A stretch of DNA of 64,000 nucleotides from Xenoacremonium recifei. Lineage: Eukaryota; Ascomycota; Sordariomycetes; Hypocreales; Nectriaceae. Positions 22,282 through 32,291 of this stretch are shown here, piece after piece (within the stretch, counting starts at the first letter, position 1; every line of letters begins with the position of its first letter). The translations under genes were made by a program, and so were the position numbers. The notes below the pieces were generated by a model, which was given only the letters and a program-made list of their open reading frames with translations, was not told the origin of the DNA and did no database searches. The DNA lies in the NCBI GenBank assembly GCA_012184525.1, contig WOFQ01000025.1, forward strand, positions 124,001-188,000, read 5' to 3'.

Positions 22282-23730
22282 CTAGTCCCTCCAAGTGATA
22301 GACTTGAGCTTCATCCACTCCTTCAGGCCGTCTACCCCATTGAACCGACCATATCCACTGTCCTTTGATCCTCCGTGCGGCAAACACGGCTCGTCATGTA
22401 TCGTCATGTTGTTGATATGCACAGCTCCCGCATCTATGCTCTTTGCCATCTTCATACCCTTTCGCAAGTCATTGGTGAAAATTGCTGAGGTCAGCCCGTA
22501 CCGCGTGTCATTTGCTAGGGCCAAAGCCTCTTCATCATCGCCCACTGCGTAAACGCAGACCAGTGGACCAAACGACTCTTCGTAGAAGATCCTCATGCTC
22601 TTATTGATTCCCTCGAGTGCCACTAACGGCATGCGATTCCCGGAGCTGCTGCCACTTGTGATTGCCTCGACATCGCCATACAGGACTTTGGCTCCCTTCT
22701 CCAGCGCGTCGGTGACGAGAGCTCGGTTCTTGTCTGCCGCTTTGTCGGAGATCAACGTTGGCAACGGCTTGCCTTCTCCGAATATATTCCCAATACTCGT
22801 TTTGAAAGCTTGCCTGAACTGTTCGAGGACCTTCCGCAGCACGATGATGCGCTCTGTACTCATGCACACCTGACCGGCATGATTAAAAGCAGCAAGCGTA
22901 CATTGCTCTGCAGCAAGGACCAAATCTGCGTCCTCACACACAATGACGGGCGCCTTGCCTCCTAGCTCTAGGACACAAGGCTTGATATTCTGCCCGCAGA
23001 GACTGGCGATGCTCGCCCCGACAGCAGTACTACCCGTGAAGTTGACCTTGCGCACTGCAGGGTGCTCAATGAGTTGCCTAGTGATACGCACTGCGTCTTC
23101 GGGTCGATGGTAGATGGTATTGAGGCAACCATCAGGCAGTCCAGCCTCGTGAAGAATGCTAACGAGATGCCACACGGTTGCCGGTGCCAGTTCCGGACCC
23201 TTAAGAATCACAGTGTTTCCAGCTGCGAGGGGAAACAAAAAGGCTCTGATCCCAAGTGTATGAGGCGCATTCCATGGAGAAATTCCTAGAACAACCCCAT
23301 ACGGCTCTCGTAGGACGAGTGCGCTTGTGTCGCGCGCGTCTGGCTCAACGACAGTTCCTCTTTCAGTGCCGGCAATGGCAGCAAGCTGAAAACAGATATC
23401 GATTGCTCCATCGTACTCAAACCCAAACATGACCTTTGGGACCCCTGTCTCCGCAGTACTGAACGCCATGCTTTGCTCGCGGCGCTCCTTGAGCAGCTGG
23501 TAGGCGCGAAGAAAGATGTCCCTTCTCTCCCACGGTTTCGTAAGTCGCCACGACTGGAAAGCCTCTTGCGCAGAAGCTACAGCTGCGCTCACATCTTCCT
23601 CATCTGCAGCTGATGCAGTCCAAAGAGGCTCATTGGTGACTGGCGAAATGACTTTGAGGGTCTGCTTAGCTTGTTTCTGTTGACCATTGAGCCACAACGG
23701 TACAGGTGACTCAAGTGTAAACGTAGTCAT
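22282..23730 (-). CDS. Aldehyde dehydrogenase (salicylaldehyde/vanillin-dehydrogenase-like)
   Basis: An NAD(P)+-dependent aldehyde dehydrogenase, single exon, 482 residues from the Met at 23730. The frame is open 12 codons further, but that part does not look conserved. Motifs: GISPWNAP and ILKGPELAP in the cofactor site, NFTGSTAVG, catalytic Glu in LELGGKAP (about Glu255), catalytic Cys in GQVCMSTER (about Cys289), EESFGPLVCVY, and a C-terminal GGSKDSGYGRF. The GQVCMSTER form is common in bacterial and fungal enzymes for aromatic aldehydes such as salicylaldehyde and vanillin. It converges on the alcohol dehydrogenase (256 bp between stops). Together they would turn an alcohol into an acid. 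Confidence 0.92.
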   Translation of the reverse strand: MTTFTLESPVPLWLNGQQKQAKQTLKVISPVTNEPLWTASAADEEDVSAAVASAQEAFQSWRLTKPWERRDIFLRAYQLLKERREQSMAFSTAETGVPKVMFGFEYDGAIDICFQLAAIAGTERGTVVEPDARDTSALVLREPYGVVLGISPWNAPHTLGIRAFLFPLAAGNTVILKGPELAPATVWHLVSILHEAGLPDGCLNTIYHRPEDAVRITRQLIEHPAVRKVNFTGSTAVGASIASLCGQNIKPCVLELGGKAPVIVCEDADLVLAAEQCTLAAFNHAGQVCMSTERIIVLRKVLEQFRQAFKTSIGNIFGEGKPLPTLISDKAADKNRALVTDALEKGAKVLYGDVEAITSGSSSGNRMPLVALEGINKSMRIFYEESFGPLVCVYAVGDDEEALALANDTRYGLTSAIFTNDLRKGMKMAKSIDAGAVHINNMTIHDEPCLPHGGSKDSGYGRFNGVDGLKEWMKLKSITWRD

Positions 23731-24211
23731 CCTGAGAGGCTGAATTATTTCTGTTCTCGTTTTCAACAGTAGGCAAGTATGAAGAAAAGAATTTACCAGG
23801 ACTTTTGTCTCTCACCCTAGATTTCTGATTACTTCGCCGGCAAGACTCAGATTTGAGTGCCCGTCAGGCGCACCGGGAACGTCCCGCGGCACCCCGGGAT
23901 CTCTTTCCGATGGCCACTCACTTTTTGCCCACTCTGGAGCCGATCTTTGACAGGTACCTCTTTATCTTTCCGAGTGAACTTTCTGTCGTCATTACCAATT
24001 TCTGATTAATTTGATCCATGGGTCCCAGTGTTCTGTGACATAAGGTACTTCCGACATGAGCACGAATAGTGAAAGCGATGGTTCCGACAACGGCAGGATT
24101 CGAAATCCCTGCTCCTCCGTCTGTCGCGTAGACCGATAGTACAAGAGTTCATTTGTATTTGAACTAGTATCGAGAGCTAATTGCGACGCTCTTCCTCTTT
24201 AATTGTTGCAT
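23731..24211. promoter_or_regulatory. Aldehyde dehydrogenase promoter with CGG-N7-CCG palindrome
   Basis: CGGGAACGTCCCG at 23874-23886 is a near-perfect palindrome with CGG-N7-CCG half-sites, about 145 bp upstream of the aldehyde dehydrogenase start. The remainder is the 3' region of the epimerase-like gene. Confidence 0.48.
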
Positions 24212-25435
24212 TCACATTTGTGGTGTCAATCCGAGCGCTTCCGCTTCCATGGCTACGGTTTCATCAATAGTTTCCTCGAGATGCACCTCTGTTGGCACCC
24301 AACCCAGGTACTTCCTTGCTCTCAATCCAATACCCTTTGAGTTCATGCCGTATGAGTGCGTTGATACCCCGTTTATAGCGATCACGTCCTCCTGTGATAT
24401 ACTCTTCACTTCTGGCTGAGAAAAAAATCCTTGCTGTTTTGCCGCCCTGGCAATCCTGCTTGCCACGTCAGCCCACCTATGCGATGCATTCTCGGAGAAG
24501 AAATATGCATGAGGGCCGAAGATTTCAGAATTATTGGCTTTTAACGGATCTTGAGTTGCGTCTGCCAGCAGTACATAAAATTGTCCGAGGTCGTCAATGT
24601 GCACGTTGTCCGCCTCTGCCTTGCCTGCTCCCACAACGGGCGCGAAGCCTCGTTCAAGAGTCACTCTAGCTAGGTTGGGCACTTGGATACTGCGACGGTT
24701 GACTTGGCCTGCTCCTTGTCCGTAAATTGTGGGTGGGCATAAAATCGCAATTTTTATGGCATCGGAAGCAGCTGCTTGTACAATTTTGTCTACTGCGCGA
24801 TGCTCGGCCGAGTCGGGCAGTGTGAGCAGTCGATCGATGTCGTTAATATCGTGGTATGTTTGGTCAGGTAGAGGGGGCTCTCCATAGCGCATCATCTTTG
24901 CGTCGTTCCATAACAAGACACCCGTGCCAGATGTGTGTATCCAATACGCAGGCTTCTTAGCGGAATGGGTGGAAGCGAGGCCCTTAGCGATGTTTATCGC
25001 TGCCACCTCATTGTCTGCCGAGTCGGCGGTATCTATCAGGTAAGTAAGTATCGCAATTCGTAAGCCTCCGCGTTGAGAAAGAAGCACATACGAACAACGA
25101 TGTCGGCCTCTGCAGCAGCATTTTGCACCAAATCAGCATCACCGAGCGTACCATACGCAAATATTGTGTTAGGATATTTAGCCTTAATAGGCTTTGCGCG
25201 CTCCTCGTCACGAACTAGAAGATTGAATTCCCATTCAGGATGAGCTTTGGCAAGGTATGCATGGGCAGTACCCCCAACGTAGCCTGAAATTCAACGGTTA
25301 GTATCTGCGAAGCTCAAGTAAAAAACCGAGAGAATACTGTGCTCATACCGGTGGCTCCAGTCCTTAGTAAGGGCGCATCAGTTCCAATTCGCGATCGAGG
25401 GATTTTGGGACTTACAGAAACACTTTAAGAGGCAT
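24212..25435 (-). CDS. NAD-dependent epimerase/dehydratase-like (extended SDR) protein
   Basis: An atypical or extended short-chain dehydrogenase. Exons 25416-25435 (20 bp), 25349-25362 (14 bp), 25092-25283 and 24212-25032 give 348 residues. The two tiny first exons encode MPLKVFLTGATG, which completes the Rossmann motif TGATGYVGG with exon 3. Further evidence: ADIVVHTADSADN, YWIHTSGTGVL, ILCPPTIYG, and a C-terminal YLGWVPTEVHLEETI typical of fungal NAD-epimerase-like proteins. The second donor and acceptor follow GT-AG, and the frame closes exactly. Fungal homologues are mostly uncharacterised. Here it lies inside the gentisate cluster, 502 bp downstream of the dioxygenase and on the same strand. 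Reduction or lyase-type processing of an aromatic side chain is one possibility (inference). Confidence 0.85.
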
Positions 25436-25937
25436 CTTGATTTAACCCGTAAGCTTAACAAAGTGATTTTCTTGGATGGTAGAAAGAATACGGGTTTTTG
25501 GAAAGCAAACAAAGGTGTTTAAGTACCGGGATCGGCAGCAGGCCTCCGCGGTTTTGGGGTGATAATCGCAATCGTCCCCCTTGTGCTTACAAATAGAGAA
25601 AGTCCTCACGACTGTGAACTTTGCATGACCCAGCGGCCACACGTTCCCAGAAACGAGAGCTTTTTATGACTTTCAAGTATTTGTTCAATACTGGGACCAT
25701 ATTTTAGATGCACGCTTTGATGTAGATTAACAACATGACGAATGTTAAGCTTGCAATACACGCAATCAAGACTCAAACACCCGCCAGTCACGCAAGTGTT
25801 CCTCCAGCCAAGTAGGAACAAGATTTCATCTACATCTTCTTCTACAATCCTTCCTCAGGCCATATCAAGCTTTATCTTGAGATAAGTTATAACTACAGAA
25901 TGAGACAATTCCAAGTGCAATCTTCTCTTGCCGTTCA
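25436..25937. other. Intergenic region in the gentisate cluster
   Basis: Promoter of the epimerase-like gene and 3' region of gentisate dioxygenase, both on the minus strand. GC-rich half-sites (CCGGGATCGGC, CTCCGCGG) lie at about 25527-25555, but not in the N7 arrangement. Nothing else was seen. Confidence 0.4.
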
Positions 25938-27015
25938 TTAGTCCGACACCAGCGTCTCGACATCAACCCCATCGATGCGGTAGAAACCGAGAGCCGACAG
26001 CATCGGTTTATCGTGGAAACGATACAGATATACCGAGTCGTTTTCATCTGCGAAGTGCTGATACTCGTACCAGGCTGGCACACAAAATGTATCACCAGAC
26101 TCCCACTCAATCACCTTGTCACCAACTTTGGAATGTCCTTGGCCGGAGACAACGTGATAGACGGAGGAAGACGTCTCACGAATCAGAGGAGATGACGCCC
26201 CGGCTGGAACCCGTTCAGCGGAACCACCCAGAACCTTGGAGACCGGTTGGCCATCGTCTTTCAAATAGTCTTTTTGCACCCATCCTGAGCTCGAGTCCAG
26301 TTCGGCTTTCATCCGCGCCCAGGGGAAGACTATCGGGGAGTTGTCGGTATCGACATCTTTGGCTGGGTAACGAGGCTCTTGGTAATGCTCAACAAAGTGG
26401 ACAGGAAAGTGGCGGAAGTTTGGCAGGTCGAGGCCGTCAAGCCAGATCATTGGGCCGGAGCCGTCTTTACCATGGTCGTGCCAGTTCCATCTCGGTGTCA
26501 GAATAACATCACCGCGCTGCATCTTAATCCGCCGGCCATGTACGGCAGTGAAGCCACCATGGCCCTCGATGATAAAACGCATGGCGAATGCAGTGTGTCG
26601 GTGAGCTCTTGCAATCTCATTGGGCATGACAAGTTGCAGCCCAGCGTATAGAGTGTCAGTCGTGTAGGGAGCATCTAGAAGGAACCAAACATGTTGTTAG
26701 AAAAAGTTTCAAATCTTCATTTTCATATGCGGGGATCACTGAGTAACTACCTCTGGCCGGATTGACAAGCATAAGAACACGGCGCTCTGCCTGAGCCTCT
26801 GTGACCAATTCGCCAGCTTGCGCCAGGCTTGGACGAATGTCTTTGTAACGCCATAGATGAGGTATAGTCTGAGGGTTGGGCAAGGGTGGGTTGAGCTTGC
26901 TCATCTGTTCCCATAGGGGCATTGCGTGGAGCTTTCGTACAGTTTTGACAAGCTCTTTGGCGGCCATCTGGTCATCTGTGCCGCTAGGGATTGTTTCGAT
27001 TTTTCCAGGTGCCAT
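25938..27015 (-). CDS. Gentisate 1,2-dioxygenase (bicupin, Fe(II))
   Basis: Cleaves the ring of gentisate between C1 and C2 to give maleylpyruvate, using Fe(II) and O2. Exons 26751-27015 and 25938-26674, joined by a 76-bp phase-1 intron, give 333 residues. Family features are the N-terminal MPLWEQM and IPHLWRYKDIRP segments, the junction PARDAPYTTDTLYAGLQL, and the iron-binding first cupin HRHTAFAMRFIIEG with PRWNWHDHG. A second cupin-like half contains SVYHVVSGQGHS and GDTFCVPAWYEYQHF. Length and order fit fungal and bacterial gentisate dioxygenases well. It is divergent from the C-C hydrolase, with 371 bp between starts, so both probably respond to the same regulator. This enzyme identifies the cluster's pathway. 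Confidence 0.93.
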
Positions 27016-27386
27016 TTTGTGTGGTTGTGAAGATGTCCAAAATTTTCCTTTTGAGAGTGCGATTACAAGTGATTTCGGGCTTCTGTGGTTCGGTGGACCA
27101 GACACGGCATGAGATCTTACAGGCTTCTAAATAAGTCTTGTAAATATGTGCTATTGAATAGGCTCTACTGCGCTCGAATGCTTACAAGAAAGAGATATCG
27201 GCATCATCGGGAGCGTTCCGCGGAGCACCGGAAAGGAACCGAAGCTCCCGGATGCTTCACGAACGTGAACCGGCTAAAGAAGATGAGCTTAGTTCAAAAC
27301 TGCCAGGGAGAAATGCTCAAACTTTTTTGAACCAGACCCGGATCAATTCCTGATACTAGAAACCCTATCAGTCTCAGTATACCACA
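27016..27386. promoter_or_regulatory. Bidirectional promoter of dioxygenase and hydrolase, CGG-N7-CCG site
   Basis: CGGGAGCGTTCCG lies at 27208-27220 near the middle of the 371-bp divergent promoter. It matches the site at 23874 in 11 of 13 positions and shares the following CGG. A likely binding site for the cluster regulator (inference). Confidence 0.5.
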
Positions 27387-28463
27387 ATGTCCGTGGCTTG
27401 GGAAAGACTCGTCCGCTTTGAGGCAACAGACGGCAGGATCCTCTGCGGCGAGCCGATCGCAGGCGATCAAGATATTGACATTGGTCTGATTACAGCCGAG
27501 CATAAGCTTCAGGCGAAAGTCATTATTGGCGATGATCCTCTCGATACCACCGGGGCCACCTTTGTCTCGGATGAGGTTGTCACAGTCAAGAGAATCTTGT
27601 GTCCCCTCGTAGCTTCTCAGGTGCCGATCCTACGGTGCGTCGGTCTTAATTATGCCAAGCACAGTGAGCTTCCTACCCTGCAAAATTTTGTTGAGACTTT
27701 GTCTGACTGCTTGTCTACAGTTCAACAAGCCAAGAGGACGCCGCCCCCAAATCCCTTCATTTTCTTCAAGCCATCAACCACCATCCTCGATCATGGAGAC
27801 GATGTGATCGTCCCGAAGATTTGTCAGGATGATCAAGCTGATTATGAAGGAGAGTTGGTGAGAGATTCCCTGCCCCAGTCAGTGCGGCTTCAAGAAATGC
27901 TGACTCTCTTTTCGCCACCAGGTTCTCGTTATCGGCAAGGATGCAAAAGATGTATCGAGGGAAGATGCCGCTGACTATGTAGCCGCCTACACTGTCGGTA
28001 ACGATATTTCGTCCCGCAAACTCCAACGCGATCCTAACCTTGCTGGACGTGTGCCCCAATGGGGGTTCTCCAAAGGCTTCGACACCTTTGCTCCGATGGG
28101 TCCTTGTTTGGTAGCGAGGCGATTGGTCAGCGATCCCCGTGAGCTACGTCTCCGGACCTTTATCAATGGCGATGTACGGCAAGACGAATCAATTTCGGAT
28201 CTCCTATTCGACTGCGACACTCTCGTATCTTACCTATCACAAGGGACAACTTTGCAGAAAGGAAGCGTTATTATGACGGGCACGCCCGGAGGTTAGTGCA
28301 TTCAAGAATCTTTCTCTCAGTCTGAAGACTCATGTGTTGATGCTTAATACAACTAGGCGTTGGAGGAGACATGCAACCTCCGCAGTGGTTGAAGCCAGGC
28401 ACTGATATGCAGGTTCATATTACGAAGATTGGCACTCTAAGGAACGGAGTGAAGTTTGCATAG
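27387..28463 (+). CDS. Fumarylacetoacetate-hydrolase-family enzyme (fumarylpyruvate/maleylpyruvate hydrolase)
   Basis: A metal-dependent C-C hydrolase of the FAH family, 296 residues from exons 27387-27663, 27721-27857, 27922-28291 and 28357-28463. Splicing restores CVGLNYAKHIQ, FIFFKPSTTI, the metal-binding DYEGELVLVIGK, YTVGNDISSR, SKGFDTFAPMGP, TLVSYLSQGTTLQKGS, and TGTPGGVGG. These are the hallmark blocks of the family in order. Next to gentisate dioxygenase it should hydrolyse fumarylpyruvate to fumarate and pyruvate, or maleylpyruvate directly to maleate and pyruvate. No maleylpyruvate isomerase (GST-type) was seen in the window, so the second is possible. Sequence alone does not decide. 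Confidence 0.91.
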
Positions 28464-28686
28464 ATAGGCCCAAACCTCATTCTTCCGATACAGGAATCTT
28501 CGTGGATTTTTGTTAGAGGTAAATTAGAAAAACTGTTCCAGGATCTTTATTTCACCCACGTTTCAGCTGCGAAAACACGGGCCAGACCTAACTGACACTA
28601 TACGACCTGGGGTTTATGAAATGTTGAGTAGATTAGGATTATACGTAAATGGACTTGCTAGGACTGCGAGACGCTGTGGACGAGGC

Positions 28687-31599
28687 CTAAACCAGTACTT
28701 CTTGTTCTTGCCCAAAATCGCCTATAAAGTCGAGCCTCTCGTTACCCATAAAGTCAAAGTCCAGGAACGAAAGACTCTGATCCATATAGTCCGGCTGAAA
28801 CAGACTCGGGACATCTGTGTATGAGCTGAAGGCAGGGCTTGGAAATGAGTTTGTCATAACGCTTTCATTGTTGAAGCCTTCCAAGTGATTTTATGGTCAG
28901 CCGAGTGGGACTTTCCAAGACGGCATGGAAAAGCAAAACATACTAGGGAGGCCTAGGATTGAACCAAGCTTTTTTAGGCACCAGTAACAACGTTCCACGG
29001 TTGCATTTCCCTTGTCTAAATGGCCGAGCGCGTCGAGGGACTTCGAAAAGTTGTCTTGGATCGCTTCAACGGAGATCGAGGAGGGTAAAGCGATGCTATG
29101 ACTCCGTTTTAAGAGAAGGAGGACGGTAAAGAGAACCATGGCTGCGTCGAACACTAAGACGAGAGAGAATTGGAGTAATTAGTGAAAAATGATCAGGGTG
29201 CTGTCGCGGTGTTGCATGGAGAACAAGTAGCTTACCGTAATACAAAGTGAACCACCAAGCCCCAAGAAGCTGATGGCCAAACTCGCAATCACCTCGCACG
29301 GCATAAGTGACGAGGTTAACTATCTCCGCAGATGAAGCAATACACGCCTCTACCACACTCCCAGCTACATCTCTCAACTCCATTAGATCAGTTGCCTCTG
29401 CGGCCTTATTGTGTGCCACGAGATCGCAGATTCTGACAAGAACGATCCTGTGAGCCAGTATGCGGATATTGTGAAATCGCAAATTTAGAACCATGCGAAA
29501 TCGCTCATGGATAAGGGTAGAACTTTGGTTGAGCGGCAAGCTTTTGGCTTGCAACAAACTTAGATGGGAGGGTAGTTGTCGCACCCATTCTTCCAGGAGA
29601 CGTCTCACTTTCATTATAGATATAGTGAGTTCGCAGTTCGGCAAGTCTTCACCACACCCCAAGTTCCCGCCGTACAGGACATCGATGATGTTTCCCATGA
29701 CGTGATAGAGTTGACTTTGAACAATCCGTTAGATGCTAGTATGAGACAGGATAAGAAACGTCAAAATCAAGACAAGTTACGCACATTGTCGCTCGAAAGA
29801 AGTCAGTGCTTTCGTCAGTGATAGTCAGGCTATTGTGCACCACATATGTTGTTTCAATGGGGTCAAGATGTGATGGAAGGTCGAGGCGACAGTATGCCTC
29901 GGGTATTGAGGCGGGTCGACCAAAGCTCATGCTGAGACTCCTGCACAGTGAACAGTCAGGTCAAAGCTCCCACTGACTCAATGCGTCCTAATAGTGAAAA
30001 TCCCCCAACTTACCGGTCCAGTATAACACAGCCAAACCAGACCCTCTTCCGTATCTCTCTCTCTAAAGGTGGGAATTTTTTTGACGCCTCGGTCGAGTGT
30101 AGCCCAAGCTGCATAGCAATCTTGACCGCCAAACCATGCGTTGCCGAAGTTTGTATCGACGACTTACTCCCCTGCATATATTGGCTAGCGAGCAGGAGAT
30201 ATTGCACTATGAGGAAGTTAGCTGATTATCCTGCACTTTCCCCTAAATTAATGCATATATAGGTAAATAAGTAGCTTTGGTTGGAGCCATACCAATTTCT
30301 AGGCTTGCTGTAGTCATTATTTGGCCCTCACATAGACTATTAGCGCGTCGGTAGAATCTCTCCGATTTTGTATGGCGGTTAATCGCATCCTCGCCGGGAG
30401 CGATAGAAGTGTACGTGGCCATAGCTAATACCATGTTTAACAGGCCCAGCCATGTACGTCCTAAAGATGCAAAGTTCCCTCGTCTCAACTGAGCGTAACT
30501 GTTTCTGAACGTCTTCTCATCGAGGTATGGGAACAAAAGACCTGTGTTGTTGAAATATCTGTCAATCAAACTTGATGTTTCCTCCTCAGGAGGAAGATAG
30601 AAGATGGAAGAGGAAGAAACCACGGGGCGGTTATCGTTGGTTTTTGGGTTCGTTTGTTGAATTGATACTTTATCGCTCATGTCCATAGAGTGCGGCCGGG
30701 GAACCCGAGCGATTCTGTATCCTGGATGGGTTGGCCTATCAGGTGGGTGCTGAGAAGAGCCATGGCCTGTGGCTGGGTCTTGTTCTAGCAGGCCGAGACA
30801 GAGTCGAGCCAACACTACAGAGACTTCGGAGGTAAAAGCAATGCTAGAAGATGGGCCTTCAAGCCATTTTTGTTAGTCTTGTAGATGAAAACACGTATCT
30901 GACCTCTAACATACCGAAGAAGGCACGATCCTCCTCATTAGCAAAGACATAATGGCCCATGCCGTCGGTAGGATCATCGGATTGTCGACTTTCAACATCG
31001 TTATCATCGTCACCAATAACTTTAGGATCACTGTTAAGGGGCTGACCCTGGCCCGTGATTGAGCGACAGGAATCGGTATCTCCAAGAGATTGACGAGAAG
31101 AGTTGGTCTGCTTGTTGAAATGATCACCAACCACTTGCTCAAGAGTACGAAGGCGTGCCTCAAGGTTTTGGAGGTATCTACTCATCGAGAAACATCAAGT
31201 TAATCCAGCACAGAAATGGGGTGATAGGGTAGGAATATGGCCATTTTGGGAAACATACTCTTTTCCAGCCTCTGCTAGTTGACCGTGTTGCGTTCCAGTT
31301 GAAATATACTCGCATTTCAGATCCAAGTCGACACACGTACTGCACCTCGGTCGTTGTCCACTACACTACTCAATTATTAGCCCTTGACCATCAAGGCTGA
31401 CAGATAATAAGTAGAAAGCACAAGCTCTAATTGAGTTGGCAGCAGCACATAGCCTTGCATCACTTCGCTGACCATTTTGACATACCCTAGACTTCCTGCT
31501 TCTGCAGGAGATGCATGCCATGCCAACGCGGCGTCGCTTCCGGCTGGGACCCACGAGCGGTTCTGAGTGAAGACTCACTGAGCCTCTGTTAGAAGACAT
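28687..31599 (-). CDS. Zn2Cys6 transcription factor with fungal_trans domain
   Basis: A multi-exon regulator transcribed leftward. Exon 1 is 31486-31599; exon 2 starts at 31365. The join gives CISCRSRKSRCSGQRPRC then CVDLDLKC, the C-x2-C-x6-C zinc cluster, preceded by a basic SRKRRR patch. A coiled-coil-like linker follows (YLQNLEARLRTLEQVV, coded at about 31.1 kb). The middle homology region has LIDRYFNNTGLLFPYLDEKTF, LAMATYTSIAPGE, GLAVKIAMQLGLHS, REIRKRVWFGCVILDR, LSMSFGRPASIPEAYC and the RFHNIRILAHR block. The C-terminal end is acidic and aromatic (FLDFDFMG, FIGDFG), as in activation domains. At least seven introns are implied; the inner junctions were not all fixed. It lies between the hydrolase (convergent) and the MFS gene (divergent), so it is the likely regulator of the gentisate cluster (inference). 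Confidence 0.85.
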
Positions 31600-32291
31600 G
31601 ACTTCGGTCGGTTTACGCTGGGCTCAACGGCTCAACGGGCCAGTGGGCAGTCCTTTCCTTGTGGCTCCAGCGAAGGGGGATTCGATGAAAGGACAATGGG
31701 TGATGGATTCCCGGAACCCAGCCGAGGGAATTGTGCCGATGAAAGACTTCGTTTATAAGGGGAACACTGCTGTTAGGTGAATTTCTTCATCGGATAGTCG
31801 AGCCGCGGGAGGTGACTCCGAGGAGTGACTCCGATTTGTGAAATCTTGAGTTCCGACCCCGCATGGGAAACTTGGGAGGATTCTTTTCAGCGAATTAACA
31901 GTGTCTCTGGTTGGAGGAACATGGAGCTACAAGATGTTCTATCCCGCTTCAAGCCAAGTTCTGTGTTGGTAGGGGCTCGTTGACGAGCAGCCATTCCGCA
32001 ATGAGAGAGGCTCACCTAACTACTGGTCCAACCCCCGCATTCTCTTCCCCAGAATCTGGGGTGTGTTGGTAAACTCCGGAGTCTGAAAGGCTCTCTGTAA
32101 TGAACTGGCCCCGGCAAGACCGCGGAACAAACAGGCATCTTAATATTACAATCAAGGCTGCCAATTTACGATTTATTATAAAGGTGCACCCCGCGCACCC
32201 CCAGATTTGAACTCGGATTGCCTGAGCGTCTCTCAGCGCGGAAAGTTACAACAACGCCGATACAAACATTGTGTTTGGCCTTTTATGAAAC
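31600..32291. promoter_or_regulatory. Divergent promoter of regulator and MFS gene, CGG-N7-CCG site
   Basis: CGGAACCCAGCCG at 31712-31724 is a further CGG-N7-CCG site, suggesting autoregulation. At 32180-32270 the minus strand reads like the 3' half of a tRNA (GAGTTCAAATCTGGGGG), without a 5' half. A CCCCAGAATCTGGGG palindrome lies at about 32047-32061. Confidence 0.42.

Noticed and set aside
32180..32270. Minus-strand sequence resembling the variable arm and T-loop of a tRNA (GAGTTCAAATCTGGGGG)
   Set aside because: No D-arm or anticodon arm at the right distance, and no matching 5' acceptor strand. At most a partial tRNA trace.
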